Assembly (NCBI RefSeq): GCF_003014655.1
Contig: NZ_PYAT01000002.1
Coordinates: 339,496-403,495, forward strand
Source: Planomicrobium soli
Lineage (GTDB): Bacteria > Bacillota > Bacilli > Bacillales_A > Planococcaceae
DNA length: 64,000 nucleotides
Direction: 5' to 3'
Each line of letters begins with the position of its first letter. The stretch's first letter is position 1. Of this stretch, positions 17,150 to 26,911 are shown one piece after another. Under the pieces are notes generated by a model. It was given only the letters and a program-made list of their open reading frames with translations. It made no database searches and was not told the origin of the DNA. Both the position numbers and the translations under genes were made by a program.

Positions 17150-17240
17150 CATAAACTTTTTTTACTCTTACATGAACTCTTCTATCCCCTACAAGCATTT
17201 CCAATGCTCTTTCATGACGAACCAAGCGTTCTACGTAAAC
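17150..17240 (-). repeat. 21-nt periodic CATGAAC array, copy C
   Basis: Cores at 17150, 17171, 17192, 17213 and 17234 (CATAAAC, CATGAAC, CAAGCAT, CATGACG, CGTAAAC) at exact 21-nt steps. The minus-strand phase is open: YVERLVR / HERALEM / LVGDRRV / HVRVKKV / YEENIGS. The left flank GGCTGCCAATATTTTCTTC is shared with copy A2. It lies after the terminator of the aldo/keto reductase gene. Confidence 0.75.
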
Positions 17241-17279
17241 TCCGCACTATCACACATAGCCATCCTACTAAAAATCAAC

Positions 17280-17312
17280 AAAAAAAGCCGACTCCATATA
17301 GAGTCGGCTCCA
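17280..17312 (-). terminator. terminator after the aldo/keto reductase gene
   Basis: GCCGACTC / GAGTCGGC perfect stem followed by a T7 run on the minus strand, 7 nt past the stop. Confidence 0.85.
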
Positions 17313-17318
17313 TCCATC

Positions 17319-18302
17319 TTAATAAGGCCCGCGAATTTCCGGACGCACTTCTGCAGCATAAAACTGTTCCAGCCGCGCAAGCTCTTCTTCCGAGAAAGGC
17401 GCTGCATTCAATGCCTGCAAGTTGTCTTCCACTTGCTTAACATTTTTGAATCCTGGAATAACAGAAGAAACTGCTTCATGTTCCAAAATCCATTTCAGCG
17501 CGGCACGTGTGCGGTTGCCTCGCTCTTCTTCAATCCACGCCAATTTATCGCTCAATTCGACGCCTTTTTTGAATTCCAATCCGGCAAACGTTTCACCGAC
17601 ATTAAAGGCGGCTCCGTCGCGGTTGAAATTGCGGTGGTCGTCTTCTTCAAACTGCGAATCCACTTTGAACTTCCCAGTCAGCAAGCCGCTCGCCAATGGA
17701 ACGCGCGCTAGAATGCCGACCCCTTTTTCCTGGGCTTTAGGGAACAGTTCTTCTATCGGCTTTTGGCGGAACATGTTGAAGATCACCTGGAGGCTGCTGA
17801 CATTCGGGTTTTCCAAGCACAACAAGCCTTCTTCCACCGTTTCAACACTAACGCCGTAATAGCGGATTTTCCCTTGTTCTTTTAAACGGTTTAATACGTC
17901 AAACACTTGTCCGTCTCTTAAAATCTCAATCGGCGGGCAATGAATCTGGAACAAGTCGATTTGTTCGCGCCCGAGCCGTCTCAAGCTATCTTCTGCATAT
18001 TTCGTGACGCTTTCCATCGAATACGTCGCAGGATCGTAAATGTCCCCAGCCCGGCAGAATTTCGTCGCAATGTGAATTTCGGAATGTTTTCCTTTTGTCG
18101 CTTTTGCAAGCAGTTCTTCGGCATGGCCGTCTCCGTAAACATCCGCCGTATCAAAGAAGTTAACGCCATTGTCCATCGCATAATCCAGAGCCCGCAGCGA
18201 TTCCTGATCGTCTGTCGAACCCCACGATCCACCGATTGCCCATGTGCCGAAGCTCAGTTCACTTACCTTCATGTCCGTCTTGCCGATTTGGCGATAATTC
18301 AT
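17319..18302 (-). CDS. aldo/keto reductase
   Basis: NADPH-dependent (beta/alpha)8 reductase of 327 residues. The catalytic tetrad is recognisable: Asp and Tyr in DTADVYGDGHAE, Lys in IATKFCRAG and His in LFQIHCPP. It resembles the YccK/IolS group of bacillary general stress or inositol-linked reductases; the substrate is not determined. The start is ATG 18302 (MNYRQIGKTDMKVSEL), with GGGGTGCGG in front; the frame extended to 18362 has no ribosome site. It follows the xylAB terminator, so it is probably transcribed on its own. Confidence 0.88.
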   Translation of the reverse strand: MNYRQIGKTDMKVSELSFGTWAIGGSWGSTDDQESLRALDYAMDNGVNFFDTADVYGDGHAEELLAKATKGKHSEIHIATKFCRAGDIYDPATYSMESVTKYAEDSLRRLGREQIDLFQIHCPPIEILRDGQVFDVLNRLKEQGKIRYYGVSVETVEEGLLCLENPNVSSLQVIFNMFRQKPIEELFPKAQEKGVGILARVPLASGLLTGKFKVDSQFEEDDHRNFNRDGAAFNVGETFAGLEFKKGVELSDKLAWIEEERGNRTRAALKWILEHEAVSSVIPGFKNVKQVEDNLQALNAAPFSEEELARLEQFYAAEVRPEIRGPY

Positions 18303-18344
18303 TTTCCGCACCCCACTATTTTTATTTGAATAGATTTCATTATG

Positions 18345-18381
18345 GAATAAGAGCCTCAACACCAGTTGAGGCTCTTATTCT
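18345..18381 (-). terminator. terminator of xylAB
   Basis: AATAAGAGCCTCAAC / GTTGAGGCTCTTATT perfect stem, 7 nt after the xylB stop. Confidence 0.85.
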
Positions 18382-18387
18382 ATATCC

Positions 18388-19887
18388 TTATTTACGGAAT
18401 TCTAAAAGTTTTTTGTTCAACTCTTTCGTTTGTCCGTATACGTTTTGGTAAATAGCGAACAGCTTCCGGTAAGCCGCAACGGCTTCTTCGTTTGGCTGGA
18501 ACTCTTTATCTTCCTGCAAAAACGCATCCGCACAGGCTTTCAATGAATCAAACCACTGGCAACCATAAGCAGCAAGCATCGCCGCTCCCATTCCTGGGCC
18601 TTGTTCAGTTGTTAAGCGTACAATTTTCGCATTGAAAATATCCGCCTGCATTTGAAGCCAATCCTCGTTTTGTGCACCGCCGCCGATTGAGACAATCAAA
18701 TCGATCCCTTTGCCGTTTTGGCGGAAGAGTTCAATCGATTCGTTCAATGAGAACGTGATGCCTTCAAGAACTGCACGGGCAAAGTCCTTTCGCTGATGGG
18801 AACTGTCCATGCCGATAAAGCTCGCGCGGATTGCCGCATCTGCATGCGGTGTCCGTTCCCCTACTAGGTAAGGCGTGAACAGCAAGCCGTTCGAACCGGC
18901 AGGGACCGTTCCGATCTCACCCAATAAGCCGTCGAATGATTCATCAGGCGCGAACGTCTCTTTGAACCACGACAAGCTGTAACCTGCTGCCAACGTGACT
19001 CCCATTGTATAAAAAGCGTCCGGAGCACCATGATTGAAGTAATGGACCTTGCCGCCAAAGTCTTTATCATCATTCGCCTCATAAGACAACACCACACCGG
19101 ATGTCCCGATGCTGCAAAGCGTTTTTCCGTCTTCCAAAATCCCTGCTCCGATTGCGCCGCACGCGTTGTCAGCTCCGCCAGCAAATACGCGCGTCGATTC
19201 TGCAAGGCCGGAAGCGGCCGCAAATTCAGCCGTCACCGTTCCTACTTCCTCATGCGAATAAACAAGCGGTTGGCAAAGCGCTGGATCTAATTCAAGCAGT
19301 TCGCAGAGTTCCGTACTCCACTCTTTTTTGCTGACATCAAGCAGCAAGGTCCCCGCAGCATCGGAAAGTTCCATCTGCAGTCGGCCCGTCATCTTATAAC
19401 GCAAATAATCTTTCGGCAAAACAAAGGCTTTTGCTTTGCTGAAGATTTCGGGTTCAAATTGCTTGACCCATAGAATCTTCGGCAGCGTAAACCCTTCAAG
19501 TGCCGGGTTTTTCGTAATTTGCAATAACCGCTCTTCACCAACCGCTTCATAGATCTGCTGGCATTGTGCGGTTGTCCGCGTATCGTTCCAGAGAATCGCC
19601 GGCCGCAGAACTTCATTGTTTTCATCCAGCAAAACAAGTCCGTGCATCTGCCCTGAAAAACTGATGCCTTCGATATCGCGCACATCACCGTCAAAATCCT
19701 TAAGGAGCTCAACCAGCCCGGAAGTTGTTCCATCTACCCAGTCTTGCGGATTTTGTTCGCTGTACCCAGTTCGTTCTTGAATCAATGGATACGCTTTTGA
19801 TACGCTTTTCACCACGGCTCCTTGCTTATCGACGAGCAAAATTTTAACCGCGCTTGTTCCCAGATCCACTCCGATTACATACTTCAT
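18388..19887 (-). CDS. xylB: xylulokinase
   Basis: FGGY-family kinase that phosphorylates D-xylulose from XylA, giving xylulose-5-P for the pentose phosphate pathway. The 499 residues match the family. Motifs are the phosphate-binding VDLGTSAVKILLVD, the substrate loop SGQMHGLVLLDE, AILWNDTRT, GGADNACGAIGAGI and the C-terminal SIGGGAQNEDWLQMQAD. It lies 32 nt after xylA with its own GGTAGGAGAG ribosome site, so the two form an operon controlled from the xylO site at 21354. Confidence 0.96.
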   Translation of the reverse strand: MKYVIGVDLGTSAVKILLVDKQGAVVKSVSKAYPLIQERTGYSEQNPQDWVDGTTSGLVELLKDFDGDVRDIEGISFSGQMHGLVLLDENNEVLRPAILWNDTRTTAQCQQIYEAVGEERLLQITKNPALEGFTLPKILWVKQFEPEIFSKAKAFVLPKDYLRYKMTGRLQMELSDAAGTLLLDVSKKEWSTELCELLELDPALCQPLVYSHEEVGTVTAEFAAASGLAESTRVFAGGADNACGAIGAGILEDGKTLCSIGTSGVVLSYEANDDKDFGGKVHYFNHGAPDAFYTMGVTLAAGYSLSWFKETFAPDESFDGLLGEIGTVPAGSNGLLFTPYLVGERTPHADAAIRASFIGMDSSHQRKDFARAVLEGITFSLNESIELFRQNGKGIDLIVSIGGGAQNEDWLQMQADIFNAKIVRLTTEQGPGMGAAMLAAYGCQWFDSLKACADAFLQEDKEFQPNEEAVAAYRKLFAIYQNVYGQTKELNKKLLEFRK

Positions 19888-19919
19888 AATGACCGCTCTC
19901 CTACCGTTGAAAACTTCTT

Positions 19920-21254
19920 TTAGCGTACGTTTGCAGTTGCGAAAGCTTGCAGTAAATACTGGTTGATCGTTGCTTTGATCAATTCAAGACGCCCGGATGT
20001 TTGTTTGATGTTAGTCAAGTCTAAAGCGTACGCTTCAAGCTTGTGGAAATCCGTGTTTCCAGAAACAATATCAAGGCCGATGCCTTCTTTGTATGTTTTG
20101 TAGCGCTCATCTACAACATTCTCCAAAACTTTATCATCAATCAAGCTTTGTGCAACGCGCAGACCTACTGCAAATGAATCCATACCTGCAATGTGCGCAT
20201 GGAACAAATCTTCCTGCTCGAACGATCCACGTCGAACTTTCGCATCAAAATTCAAGCCGCCACGGCCTAGTCCGCCGTTTTTAAGAATTTCGTACATTGC
20301 AAGCGTTGTAGTCCAAAGGTCTGTCGGGAATTCGTCTGTATCCCAGCCAAGCAATGGATCACCTTGGTTTGCGTCTACTGATCCAAGCATGTTGTTGATG
20401 CGTGCATAGTGAAGCTCGTGCTCGAAAGTATGGCCTGCAAGCGTTGCATGGTTTGCTTCAATATTAAATTTGAATTGGTCTGCAAGGCCGTAATTCTGCA
20501 AGAATGCGTGGGCTGTAGCCACATCGTAATCATATTGGTGCGTAGTCGGCTCTTTTGGTTTTGGCTCGATCAAGAACTGAGCGTCAAAGCCGATTTCTTT
20601 CGCGTAATCAACAGCCATATGATAGAAGCGGCCCAAGTTATCCAATTCCAATTTCATGTCTGTATTCAAAAGTGTTTCGTAGCCTTCACGGCCGCCCCAG
20701 AAAACATAGTTTTCAGCGCCAAGTTCCTTGCCGATTTCAAGGCCTTTTTTCACTTTTGCCGCAGAGTAAGCAAACACGTCAGCATTGCTTGAAGTTGCTG
20801 CCCCGTGGACAAAACGCGGGTGCGTGAAGTTGTTTGCCGTATTCCAAAGCAATTTCGCTTTGCTGTCTTTCATGTAATCTTTGATCATGCCGACAACCGT
20901 ATCCAAGTTTTGGTTCGATTCTCTTAAATTGCTGCCTTCAGGTGCAATATCTGCATCGTGGAAGCAAAAGAACGGAACGTCTAATTTGTTATAAAACTCA
21001 AATGAAGCTTCTACGCGTGCTTTTGCCAAATCCAACTCACTGTACTTGTCCCAAGAACGTTGCATTGTGCCAGCCCCGAAAGGATCTGAGCCGTCCATCG
21101 TAAACGTGTGCCAGTAAGAAACTGCATAGCGCAGGATTTCTTCCATTGTTTTGCCGCCAACTTTTTCTTCTGGATTGTAGAATTTAAATGCGTAAGGGTT
21201 TTTTGAAGTTGCCCCTTCAAATCTGATTTTGTCAACATTCTGGAAATATGCCAT
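19920..21254 (-). CDS. xylA: xylose isomerase
   Basis: Converts D-xylose to D-xylulose with two divalent metals. The 444-residue class II enzyme has [12 protein letters not shown] (catalytic His/Asp), [36 protein letters not shown] (metal ligands) and [15 protein letters not shown]. The start is ATG 21254 after TTAGGGGGC. It is the first gene of xylA-xylB. A promoter with TAGACA-17-TATAGT and an overlapping XylR-type operator lies about 85-130 nt upstream. Confidence 0.97.
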   Translation of the reverse strand: MAYFQNVDKIRFEGATSKNPYAFKFYNPEEKVGGKTMEEILRYAVSYWHTFTMDGSDPFGAGTMQRSWDKYSELDLAKARVEASFEFYNKLDVPFFCFHDADIAPEGSNLRESNQNLDTVVGMIKDYMKDSKAKLLWNTANNFTHPRFVHGAATSSNADVFAYSAAKVKKGLEIGKELGAENYVFWGGREGYETLLNTDMKLELDNLGRFYHMAVDYAKEIGFDAQFLIEPKPKEPTTHQYDYDVATAHAFLQNYGLADQFKFNIEANHATLAGHTFEHELHYARINNMLGSVDANQGDPLLGWDTDEFPTDLWTTTLAMYEILKNGGLGRGGLNFDAKVRRGSFEQEDLFHAHIAGMDSFAVGLRVAQSLIDDKVLENVVDERYKTYKEGIGLDIVSGNTDFHKLEAYALDLTNIKQTSGRLELIKATINQYLLQAFATANVR

Positions 21255-21336
21255 AATTTTTGCCCCCTAAGATTGGTTAATTTCTTTGATAAATATAGAG
21301 AGATACGTGAATACGAATGAAAAGGCTTACAATTAA

Positions 21337-21365
21337 ACTATAACAACATACCGTTAGTTTGTCTA
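21337..21365 (-). promoter_or_regulatory. xylA promoter
   Basis: TAGACA (21365-21360), 17-bp spacer, TATAGT (21342-21337) on the minus strand. The same -35 and spacing recur at the importer promoter (25484-25456), in the same register to the operator. Confidence 0.6.
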
Positions 21366-21382
21366 TTAGTTGAACAAAGTTT
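21354..21382 (-). promoter_or_regulatory. XylR-type operator in front of xylA
   Basis: On the minus strand ACTTTGTT-N7-TAGACAAACTAA, resembling xylO of Bacillus (half-sites built on TTAGTTTGTT). It overlaps the -35 region. The related sites at 25474 and 26912 share ACTTTGTT-N7 followed by a TAGACT or TGAACT hexamer. Confidence 0.7.
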
Positions 21383-21517
21383 TCTAATTAATTTAAACGA
21401 AGAATTTATGCTAGCTGAAATAGTGAACTTTTTTGCCGGCTTAGTGTATGCTTTTATTGAATCCTTCTCGTACTATTGAGAAGGCGCTAAAAATCAATTG
21501 CAAGGATGGGTCTTTAA

Positions 21518-22150
21518 ATGAATGCTACAAGCAGTTTTATTTATACTATTTTGGAGTGGATTACCCGCTTTGCTTATTTGAATCTTTTGTGGGTCATCTT
21601 TACACTCGCTGGTGGAATCCTATTTGGCTTTTTCCCGTCCACAACCGCTATGTTCGCCGTTAGCCGGGAGTGGCTAAGAGGCAATACCGATAAACCGGTA
21701 TTCCAGACGTTCTGGAGTTATTACCGCACCGATTTCTGGAAAAGCAACCGGCTTGGCCTGTTTGTCGCAGCCATCGTTTTTCTGATCGCACTTGACATTT
21801 TCTATATCCAAGGCAGTGCCGAACTTTTATCGTGGACTTATGTTCCCTTGTTCGCCTTCATGCTGCTGTTTGTGTTATTTCTGTTCTATCTTTTTCCTAG
21901 CTTTGCCCATTACGACATCAAAGTGCGGAACATTATCAAAAATTCCTTTTTGCTCATGCTGATCAATCCCATCAACAACTTATTGATTCTCCTGACGCTG
22001 GTACCGCTCTACTTTCTCATGAGCTTTGTTCCCGCCTTGGCCGTCATCTTCGGCGGAAGCTTGTATGCTTTCATCACTATGTGGTTCGCTATGCACGCCT
22101 TCAACAAAGCCAACAAAACTAGCGGACAGGCAGAAGGTTTGTCTGAATAG
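21518..22150 (+). CDS. DUF624 (YesL-family) membrane protein
   Basis: A 210-residue integral membrane protein with about five hydrophobic segments. The family N-terminal block is visible (LEWITRFAYLNLLWVIFTLAG, then FPSTTAMFAVSREWLRG). YesL-type proteins are typically encoded next to sugar ABC importers and polysaccharide-degradation genes in Bacillales, as here, but their function is not established. It sits divergent from xylA and convergent with the importer operon; a shared operator with xylA at 21354 could co-regulate it (inference). Confidence 0.85.
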   Translation: MNATSSFIYTILEWITRFAYLNLLWVIFTLAGGILFGFFPSTTAMFAVSREWLRGNTDKPVFQTFWSYYRTDFWKSNRLGLFVAAIVFLIALDIFYIQGSAELLSWTYVPLFAFMLLFVLFLFYLFPSFAHYDIKVRNIIKNSFLLMLINPINNLLILLTLVPLYFLMSFVPALAVIFGGSLYAFITMWFAMHAFNKANKTSGQAEGLSE

Positions 22151-22226
22151 AAGAATGTCGGAAAGGGCAACCGCTCGCTTTCCTTTTTTCCGCCTGCAGA
22201 AAGCTAAGCATTCAAATCATCTACAC

Positions 22227-22280
22227 AAAAAGGCTTCACACAATAGGGGCACATCCCCTACTACGTGAAGCCTTTTTATT
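22227..22280. terminator. bidirectional terminator between DUF624 gene and importer
   Basis: AAAAAGGCTTCAC / GTGAAGCCTTTTT, with an inner TAGGGG/CCCCTA stem; T-runs on both strands between convergent genes. Confidence 0.8.
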
Positions 22281-22289
22281 ATGCCTTGA

Positions 22290-23111
22290 TCATCCTTTAA
22301 CCGCGCTTGAAGAAATTCCTTCAACCACTTTATTGCTGAAGAAGATGAAGGCGATGATAATTGGCAGCACGCTGATGATCAGCGTTGCCCCGATTGCGCC
22401 CCAGTCGGTCATGTATTGGCCGATAAAGTTCTGGATCCCAACTGTCAACGTCTTGTATTTCTCTGAAGAGATGAACGTATTCACGAACACGAACTCGTTC
22501 CAGTTGTAAATCATATTGATGACGATTGTTGTTGCCATAATCGGCGTCGTCATTGGCAAGATGATCCGGAAGAACATCCGGTTGACCGAACAGCCGTCAA
22601 TAACCGCTGCTTCTTCGATTTCATGCGGCAATGTGTAATAAAACCCTAAAAGAATCATCAGCGTAATCGGCAAGTTATAAGCTGTATACGTCAAAACGAT
22701 TGCCAACGGATTGTCGATCAAACTGACGCTCAGGAACATGCTGTAAAGCGGAATCAATGCCGAGTGGATCGGAATCATTAAGCCTACCATGAACAAACCA
22801 AGAACCAGCCCGCTTAATTTCCAGCGCATACGCGTAATAGCAAAAGCGGCCATACTTGCAAATAATACCGTTAAAATGATGGCTACAACAGTAATCCATA
22901 CACTGTTGAAGAAATACGTGGCAATTCCGCCATCCCAAACTTTCTGATAGTTTTCCCATCTGAATTCGCTTGGCAGCGAGAATGGCGATCCGGCAAAAAT
23001 TTCCGCGTTGCTTTTCAGCGAGAACATGAACAGCCAAATTAACGGGAGGATTTGAAATAATGCCACTGCAATCAGACATGCGTATAGAAAAAAATAACCA
23101 ATGCGATTCAT
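22290..23111 (-). CDS. ABC sugar importer permease (MalG-type)
   Basis: Inner-membrane permease of a CUT1 carbohydrate importer, 273 residues with six predicted helices. The EAA loop that contacts the ATPase is EIEEAAVIDGCSVNRMFFRIILPMT, here around residues 185-210. The start is ATG 23111 after AAGAGGAGG. It is the third gene of binding protein-MalF-type-MalG-type permease. By operon position, the XylR operator upstream and the adjacent GH43 enzyme, it probably carries xylooligosaccharides. No ATP-binding subunit is encoded nearby. Confidence 0.88.
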   Translation of the reverse strand: MNRIGYFFLYACLIAVALFQILPLIWLFMFSLKSNAEIFAGSPFSLPSEFRWENYQKVWDGGIATYFFNSVWITVVAIILTVLFASMAAFAITRMRWKLSGLVLGLFMVGLMIPIHSALIPLYSMFLSVSLIDNPLAIVLTYTAYNLPITLMILLGFYYTLPHEIEEAAVIDGCSVNRMFFRIILPMTTPIMATTIVINMIYNWNEFVFVNTFISSEKYKTLTVGIQNFIGQYMTDWGAIGATLIISVLPIIIAFIFFSNKVVEGISSSAVKG

Positions 23112-23126
23112 CAAACAAACCTCCTC

Positions 23127-24005
23127 TTAATATTCAATTCTTTCTTTAGTAGTGGTAACTTTGCGGATAATTACCGTTACAATCAACGTAATGATCAGCA
23201 ACAAGAAACCGATTGCGCTTCCGTAGCCGAAGTTGTAGCTCGAGAACGCCAATTTGTACATATACGATGCCATAACTTCACTGGCGCCGTTAGGTCCGCC
23301 CGCAGTCATAACATAGATGAGATCAAAGTATTTCAAAGATCCGACAATCGCGAGGACGATTGTTACACTCACCACTTCTTTGATCAGCGGCAATTTGATG
23401 CGCAAGGCAATCTGTGCCGGTGTTGCTCCGTCAATTCTTGCCGCTTCAATCAACGATTCGGGAATATTTTTCAAAGCTGCATAATAGATTAAAATATAGA
23501 ACCCTGCATACTGCCACAAAATCGGAATGAAGATTGCATACAGCACGATAGACGGATTTGCCAGCCAAGCCGGCGGGTTCTCTACACCGATCATCATCAG
23601 AAATGCATTCAGCATACCGTTTGACGGATTGTACATTTTCACCCAAAGCTGCGCGATGGCTACAGAAGACAACAGCATCGGGATAAGGTAAATCTTTCTA
23701 AGAAAATCAGAGCCTTTGATTTTTGAAGCTAAAATGAACGACACCAGCAGATAAACCGCTAAACTCAATGTCGAGAATACAGCCAATAGGAATGAATGCA
23801 GCGCACTATTCCAGAACAGCTTGTCTTGGAGTCCAGTAATATAATTTTCCAACCCAATAAATGTTTTCTCACCAATGCCGTCCCAATCCATTAACCCGTA
23901 ATATCCTGACAGGACCAATGGGATGAAGATCAATATGGTAATCATGAGCAGGGCCGGCGCAATATAAAATGCGATAAACAGCTTATTAGACATGACTTTG
24001 TTCAT
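23127..24005 (-). CDS. ABC sugar importer permease (MalF-type)
   Basis: Partner permease of the same importer, 292 residues from ATG 24005 (MNKVMSNKLFIAFYIAPAL). It has six hydrophobic segments and an EAA loop (LIEAARIDGATPAQIALRIKLP). The reading frame extends to 24050, but the stretch before 24005 looks like leader and the GGGG Shine-Dalgarno fits the later ATG. It is separated from the binding-protein gene by a hairpin (24035-24069) and lies 15 nt before the MalG-type gene. Confidence 0.88.
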   Translation of the reverse strand: MNKVMSNKLFIAFYIAPALLMITILIFIPLVLSGYYGLMDWDGIGEKTFIGLENYITGLQDKLFWNSALHSFLLAVFSTLSLAVYLLVSFILASKIKGSDFLRKIYLIPMLLSSVAIAQLWVKMYNPSNGMLNAFLMMIGVENPPAWLANPSIVLYAIFIPILWQYAGFYILIYYAALKNIPESLIEAARIDGATPAQIALRIKLPLIKEVVSVTIVLAIVGSLKYFDLIYVMTAGGPNGASEVMASYMYKLAFSSYNFGYGSAIGFLLLIITLIVTVIIRKVTTTKERIEY

Positions 24006-24034
24006 TACATTCAACCCCATATCCTTAGAAAGTA

Positions 24035-24069
24035 GAAGAGGAGAGTCCAAATTCAGGACGTCCCCTCTT
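24035..24069 (-). other. intercistronic hairpin after the binding-protein gene
   Basis: AAGAGGGGACGTCC...GGACTCTCCTCTT on the minus strand in the 90-nt gap between the binding-protein and permease genes. Such structures often protect or partly terminate the upstream message so that binding protein is made in excess; that role is inferred here. Confidence 0.55.
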
Positions 24070-24095
24070 ATTTAATCTGGCTTCAAATTGCTATT

Positions 24096-25397
24096 TTACT
24101 GCTTTGAAAGAGCTTCTTCGTGCTTCTTCGCAAACTCTTCAGGCGTCATCTGTTTCCCGAAAAGTGCCTGGATCGAGTCAAGGTGAGTTTGTGCCACTCC
24201 CGGGCTCATCTGAACGTCAGCGAACAATGTGATATTGCTGGCGTTGTTAAGTTCGTTCAGGATATCTTTATACATTTGTGGAAGTTCCAATGATTCTGCA
24301 TCCACTTTTGTTGCTGGGATTACGCCAGCTTCAGTAACGGCTTTTTCGCCCCACTCTTTAACAAAATAAGCTGCGAAATCTTTTGCTTCTTCTTTTACAT
24401 CGGAATTTTCAGCGACGAACAAACCAACTCCAGGTCCTCCGACAAAGCTCGTCATATCGCCTTCGCCTTTGACAGTCGGGAAGTTCATGTATTTAACAGA
24501 ATCTCTGAACTCTTGTGGAACATCTTCGTTGGTAGTGAAGTTTGGAAGATCCCATGTGGCGATCATGTACATTGGCGATTGTCCGCTCATGAACATGCTC
24601 TTCGCTTCTTCATCAGCAAGTCCGTTAAAGCCATTAACGAACACGCCGTTGTCTACCATATTTTGAACTTCTTTAGCCGCTTCAACTAGTGCCGGGTCTT
24701 CAAAGCTGCCAGAACGGTCGATTGCTTTGTTCAATGTATCAGCCCCGCCGATGCGGTCAGCCAAGTACATATACCACATTGACCCGGTCCAGGAATCTCT
24801 GTTCCCTAAAGCAACCGGCTGGATGCCTGCTTCTCTGAATGCTTTGGAAGCTTCAATCAACTCTTCGTAAGTTTCCGGTACTTCAATATTGTTGTCTGTG
24901 AACATTTTTTCATTGTAGTAAATGGATACGATGTTCAATTCCAATGGCAGGCCGTATGTTTTATCTTCAATTGCATATGCTTCTGCAGTACCAGGAACAA
25001 ATGCGTCTTTCAGATCCGACTCAATTACATCGTCAAGCGGCGCAAACATGTTGCCGCCCACGTAAGGCTCAAGGAATCCTGCCGACCAAGTCAAGCCAAC
25101 ATCCGGCAATTCTTTCGATGTTGATAAAACACGCAATTTATCTTTATATTGTTCGTTGCTTAATACTTCCAGATCTACTTTAACGCCTTCATTTTCTTTT
25201 TCGTAATCCGCGATAATATCGTTTACCACGTCATAATGTTTTTTCGAACTGCCTTCAGGCCATAAATGCATGAACTGGATTTCTTTTTCCCCACTTGCAC
25301 TTGATGACTCCTCTGACCCCGATGAACAGCCAACCAACATGAAAGATGAAACAACAGCAGATAACAAAACTGTGAGCGTTTTCTTCTTAATCATCAT
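24096..25397 (-). CDS. extracellular sugar-binding lipoprotein of ABC importer
   Basis: Cluster 1 solute-binding protein of 433 residues. A lipoprotein signal (KKKTLTVLLSAVVSSF) ends in the lipobox MLVGC, followed by a Ser/Glu-rich linker (SSGSEESSSASGE). The mature domain begins IQFMHLWPEGSS and includes YGLPLELNIVSIYYN, typical of family 1 binding proteins. I start at ATG 25397 with GGGGG 5 nt upstream. It is the first gene of the importer operon, behind promoter 25456-25484 and a XylR-type operator. Xylooligosaccharides are the likely ligand from context. Confidence 0.9.
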   Translation of the reverse strand: MMIKKKTLTVLLSAVVSSFMLVGCSSGSEESSSASGEKEIQFMHLWPEGSSKKHYDVVNDIIADYEKENEGVKVDLEVLSNEQYKDKLRVLSTSKELPDVGLTWSAGFLEPYVGGNMFAPLDDVIESDLKDAFVPGTAEAYAIEDKTYGLPLELNIVSIYYNEKMFTDNNIEVPETYEELIEASKAFREAGIQPVALGNRDSWTGSMWYMYLADRIGGADTLNKAIDRSGSFEDPALVEAAKEVQNMVDNGVFVNGFNGLADEEAKSMFMSGQSPMYMIATWDLPNFTTNEDVPQEFRDSVKYMNFPTVKGEGDMTSFVGGPGVGLFVAENSDVKEEAKDFAAYFVKEWGEKAVTEAGVIPATKVDAESLELPQMYKDILNELNNASNITLFADVQMSPGVAQTHLDSIQALFGKQMTPEEFAKKHEEALSKQ

Positions 25398-25455
25398 CTT
25401 TTCCCCCAATGCATTCTAGTGTTACAACAATATTCTGATTGTTGTATGCGTTTTC

Positions 25456-25484
25456 ATTATAGCAAAGAGAATTTTGTTAGTCTA
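25456..25484 (-). promoter_or_regulatory. importer operon promoter
   Basis: TAGACT (25484-25479), 17-bp spacer, TATAAT (25461-25456) on the minus strand. Confidence 0.65.
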
Positions 25485-25501
25485 GTGGATAAACAAAGTT
25501 T
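25474..25501 (-). promoter_or_regulatory. XylR-type operator in front of the importer operon
   Basis: Minus strand ACTTTGTT-TATCCAC-TAGACTAACAAA; same layout and same position over the -35 as the xylA site. Confidence 0.65.
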
Positions 25502-25667
25502 TTTTAGTTATAATTTTTATATAGAATTTATTGCAGGTTGAAAAAAGAAAAGGCAGCGTTATTCCTTCCTTTGCAGGTAATAGATCCTATAGTAAATTTA
25601 ATTGATGTTATTAACTCTTCGTTTTGTTTGTTAGAATGAAGAAAAAATAGAGAGAGGGCTGGTCCGA

Positions 25668-26870
25668 ATGAACATGAAAGAAAATAGAACGTGGAACCAT
25701 CACGTCGTCAAAGAAGGCAACAAATCTTTGGTTATGGAAATGATCAAAAACGAATCCCCTATTTCCAGAGCCGCAGTCGCAAGCCAAACCGGCCTCAATA
25801 AAGGAACTGTGTCTTCTTTAGTTGCGGATTTGATGGACGACCATTTGATCTATGAATCGGGGCCTGGCGTATCCAGCGGCGGCAGACGACCTGTCATGCT
25901 GCTGTTCAACGGTTCGGCCGGCCATTCTATCGGCATCGACCTCGGCGTCAACTATTTACTTGGCATCTTGACTGACCTGGAAGGCAACATCATTGAAAAG
26001 AAAGAACTGAATTTCAAAAACCATTCTTATGAGGAAATTGAAAAGAAGTTGTTTGAAGTTATTGACCTATTAACTTCGATTGCTCCGCCAAGCCCCCACG
26101 GCATTATCGGAATTGGAGTAGGGGTGCCAGGAATCGTGGATACAAATGGCAGTATTCTGCTTGCCCCTAACTTGAACTGGAAAAACGTCAATTTAAAAAC
26201 AGTCATTGAAACCAAATACAGGCTGCCGGTCATTATTGAAAACGAAGCAAATGCAGGCGCTTACGGCGAGAAGCAGTTTGGCGTCGGCCAGGAAAGCGAA
26301 AACATCATTTACGTAAGTGCGGGAATTGGAATAGGCGTCGGCCTTATCTTGAACGGTTCTCTATATAAAGGCGCAAACGGTTTTTCAGGGGAACTTGGCC
26401 ACATGACAATTCAAGTGGACGGTCCGGTGTGCCGCTGCGGAAACCAGGGCTGTTGGGAACTTTATGCCTCTGAACAAGCTTTGATTGCCAAAGCTGCGCA
26501 ATTGAACTTGCCTGTTCCCGCCAAACAGGAATTGGAGCTAACTACTTTGATTTCTCTTGCTGAAAATGGCAACCAGGAAATCATCACGTTATTTGAGGAA
26601 GTCGGAGATTTGCTGGGTGTGGGCATCAATAACATCATCAATACGTTTAATCCGCAACAAGTCATTATTGGCAACCGTTTGGCCTCTTCTAACCGCTGGC
26701 TGGAAGAATCGCTGAACAAACGCGTGTCTAAACAAGCTCTTTGGTTCCAGCAGAACGACTTGCAGATCAGTTTTTCCGAACTGTCCACGCTGTCAGCAGC
26801 CCTTGGCGTTTCAGCTTTTTCTATCGAGAACTTCATAAGCGTCCGGATGCAGCCGAAAAGTTTTGTTTAA
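25668..26870 (+). CDS. xylR: xylose repressor XylR (ROK family)
   Basis: A 400-residue ROK repressor. An N-terminal winged HTH (about residues 15-75, ISRAAVASQTGLNKGTVSSL) is followed by a sugar-kinase-like domain with SIGIDLGVNYLLGIL, GIGVGVPGIVD, EANAGAYGEKQFG and the ROK zinc motif CRCGNQGCWE. It represses xylose genes until xylose binds. It is encoded divergently from the importer operon and in line with xynB. Three similar operator-like sites in the island (21354, 25474, 26912) support its target range. The intergenic TTTTGTTTGTTAG at 25619-25635 may be an autoregulatory half-site. Confidence 0.93.
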   Translation: MNMKENRTWNHHVVKEGNKSLVMEMIKNESPISRAAVASQTGLNKGTVSSLVADLMDDHLIYESGPGVSSGGRRPVMLLFNGSAGHSIGIDLGVNYLLGILTDLEGNIIEKKELNFKNHSYEEIEKKLFEVIDLLTSIAPPSPHGIIGIGVGVPGIVDTNGSILLAPNLNWKNVNLKTVIETKYRLPVIIENEANAGAYGEKQFGVGQESENIIYVSAGIGIGVGLILNGSLYKGANGFSGELGHMTIQVDGPVCRCGNQGCWELYASEQALIAKAAQLNLPVPAKQELELTTLISLAENGNQEIITLFEEVGDLLGVGINNIINTFNPQQVIIGNRLASSNRWLEESLNKRVSKQALWFQQNDLQISFSELSTLSAALGVSAFSIENFISVRMQPKSFV

Positions 26871-26911
26871 CCCTCCCTTGTCTTTCATTGAAAGATTGGG
26901 TACTTGAATAT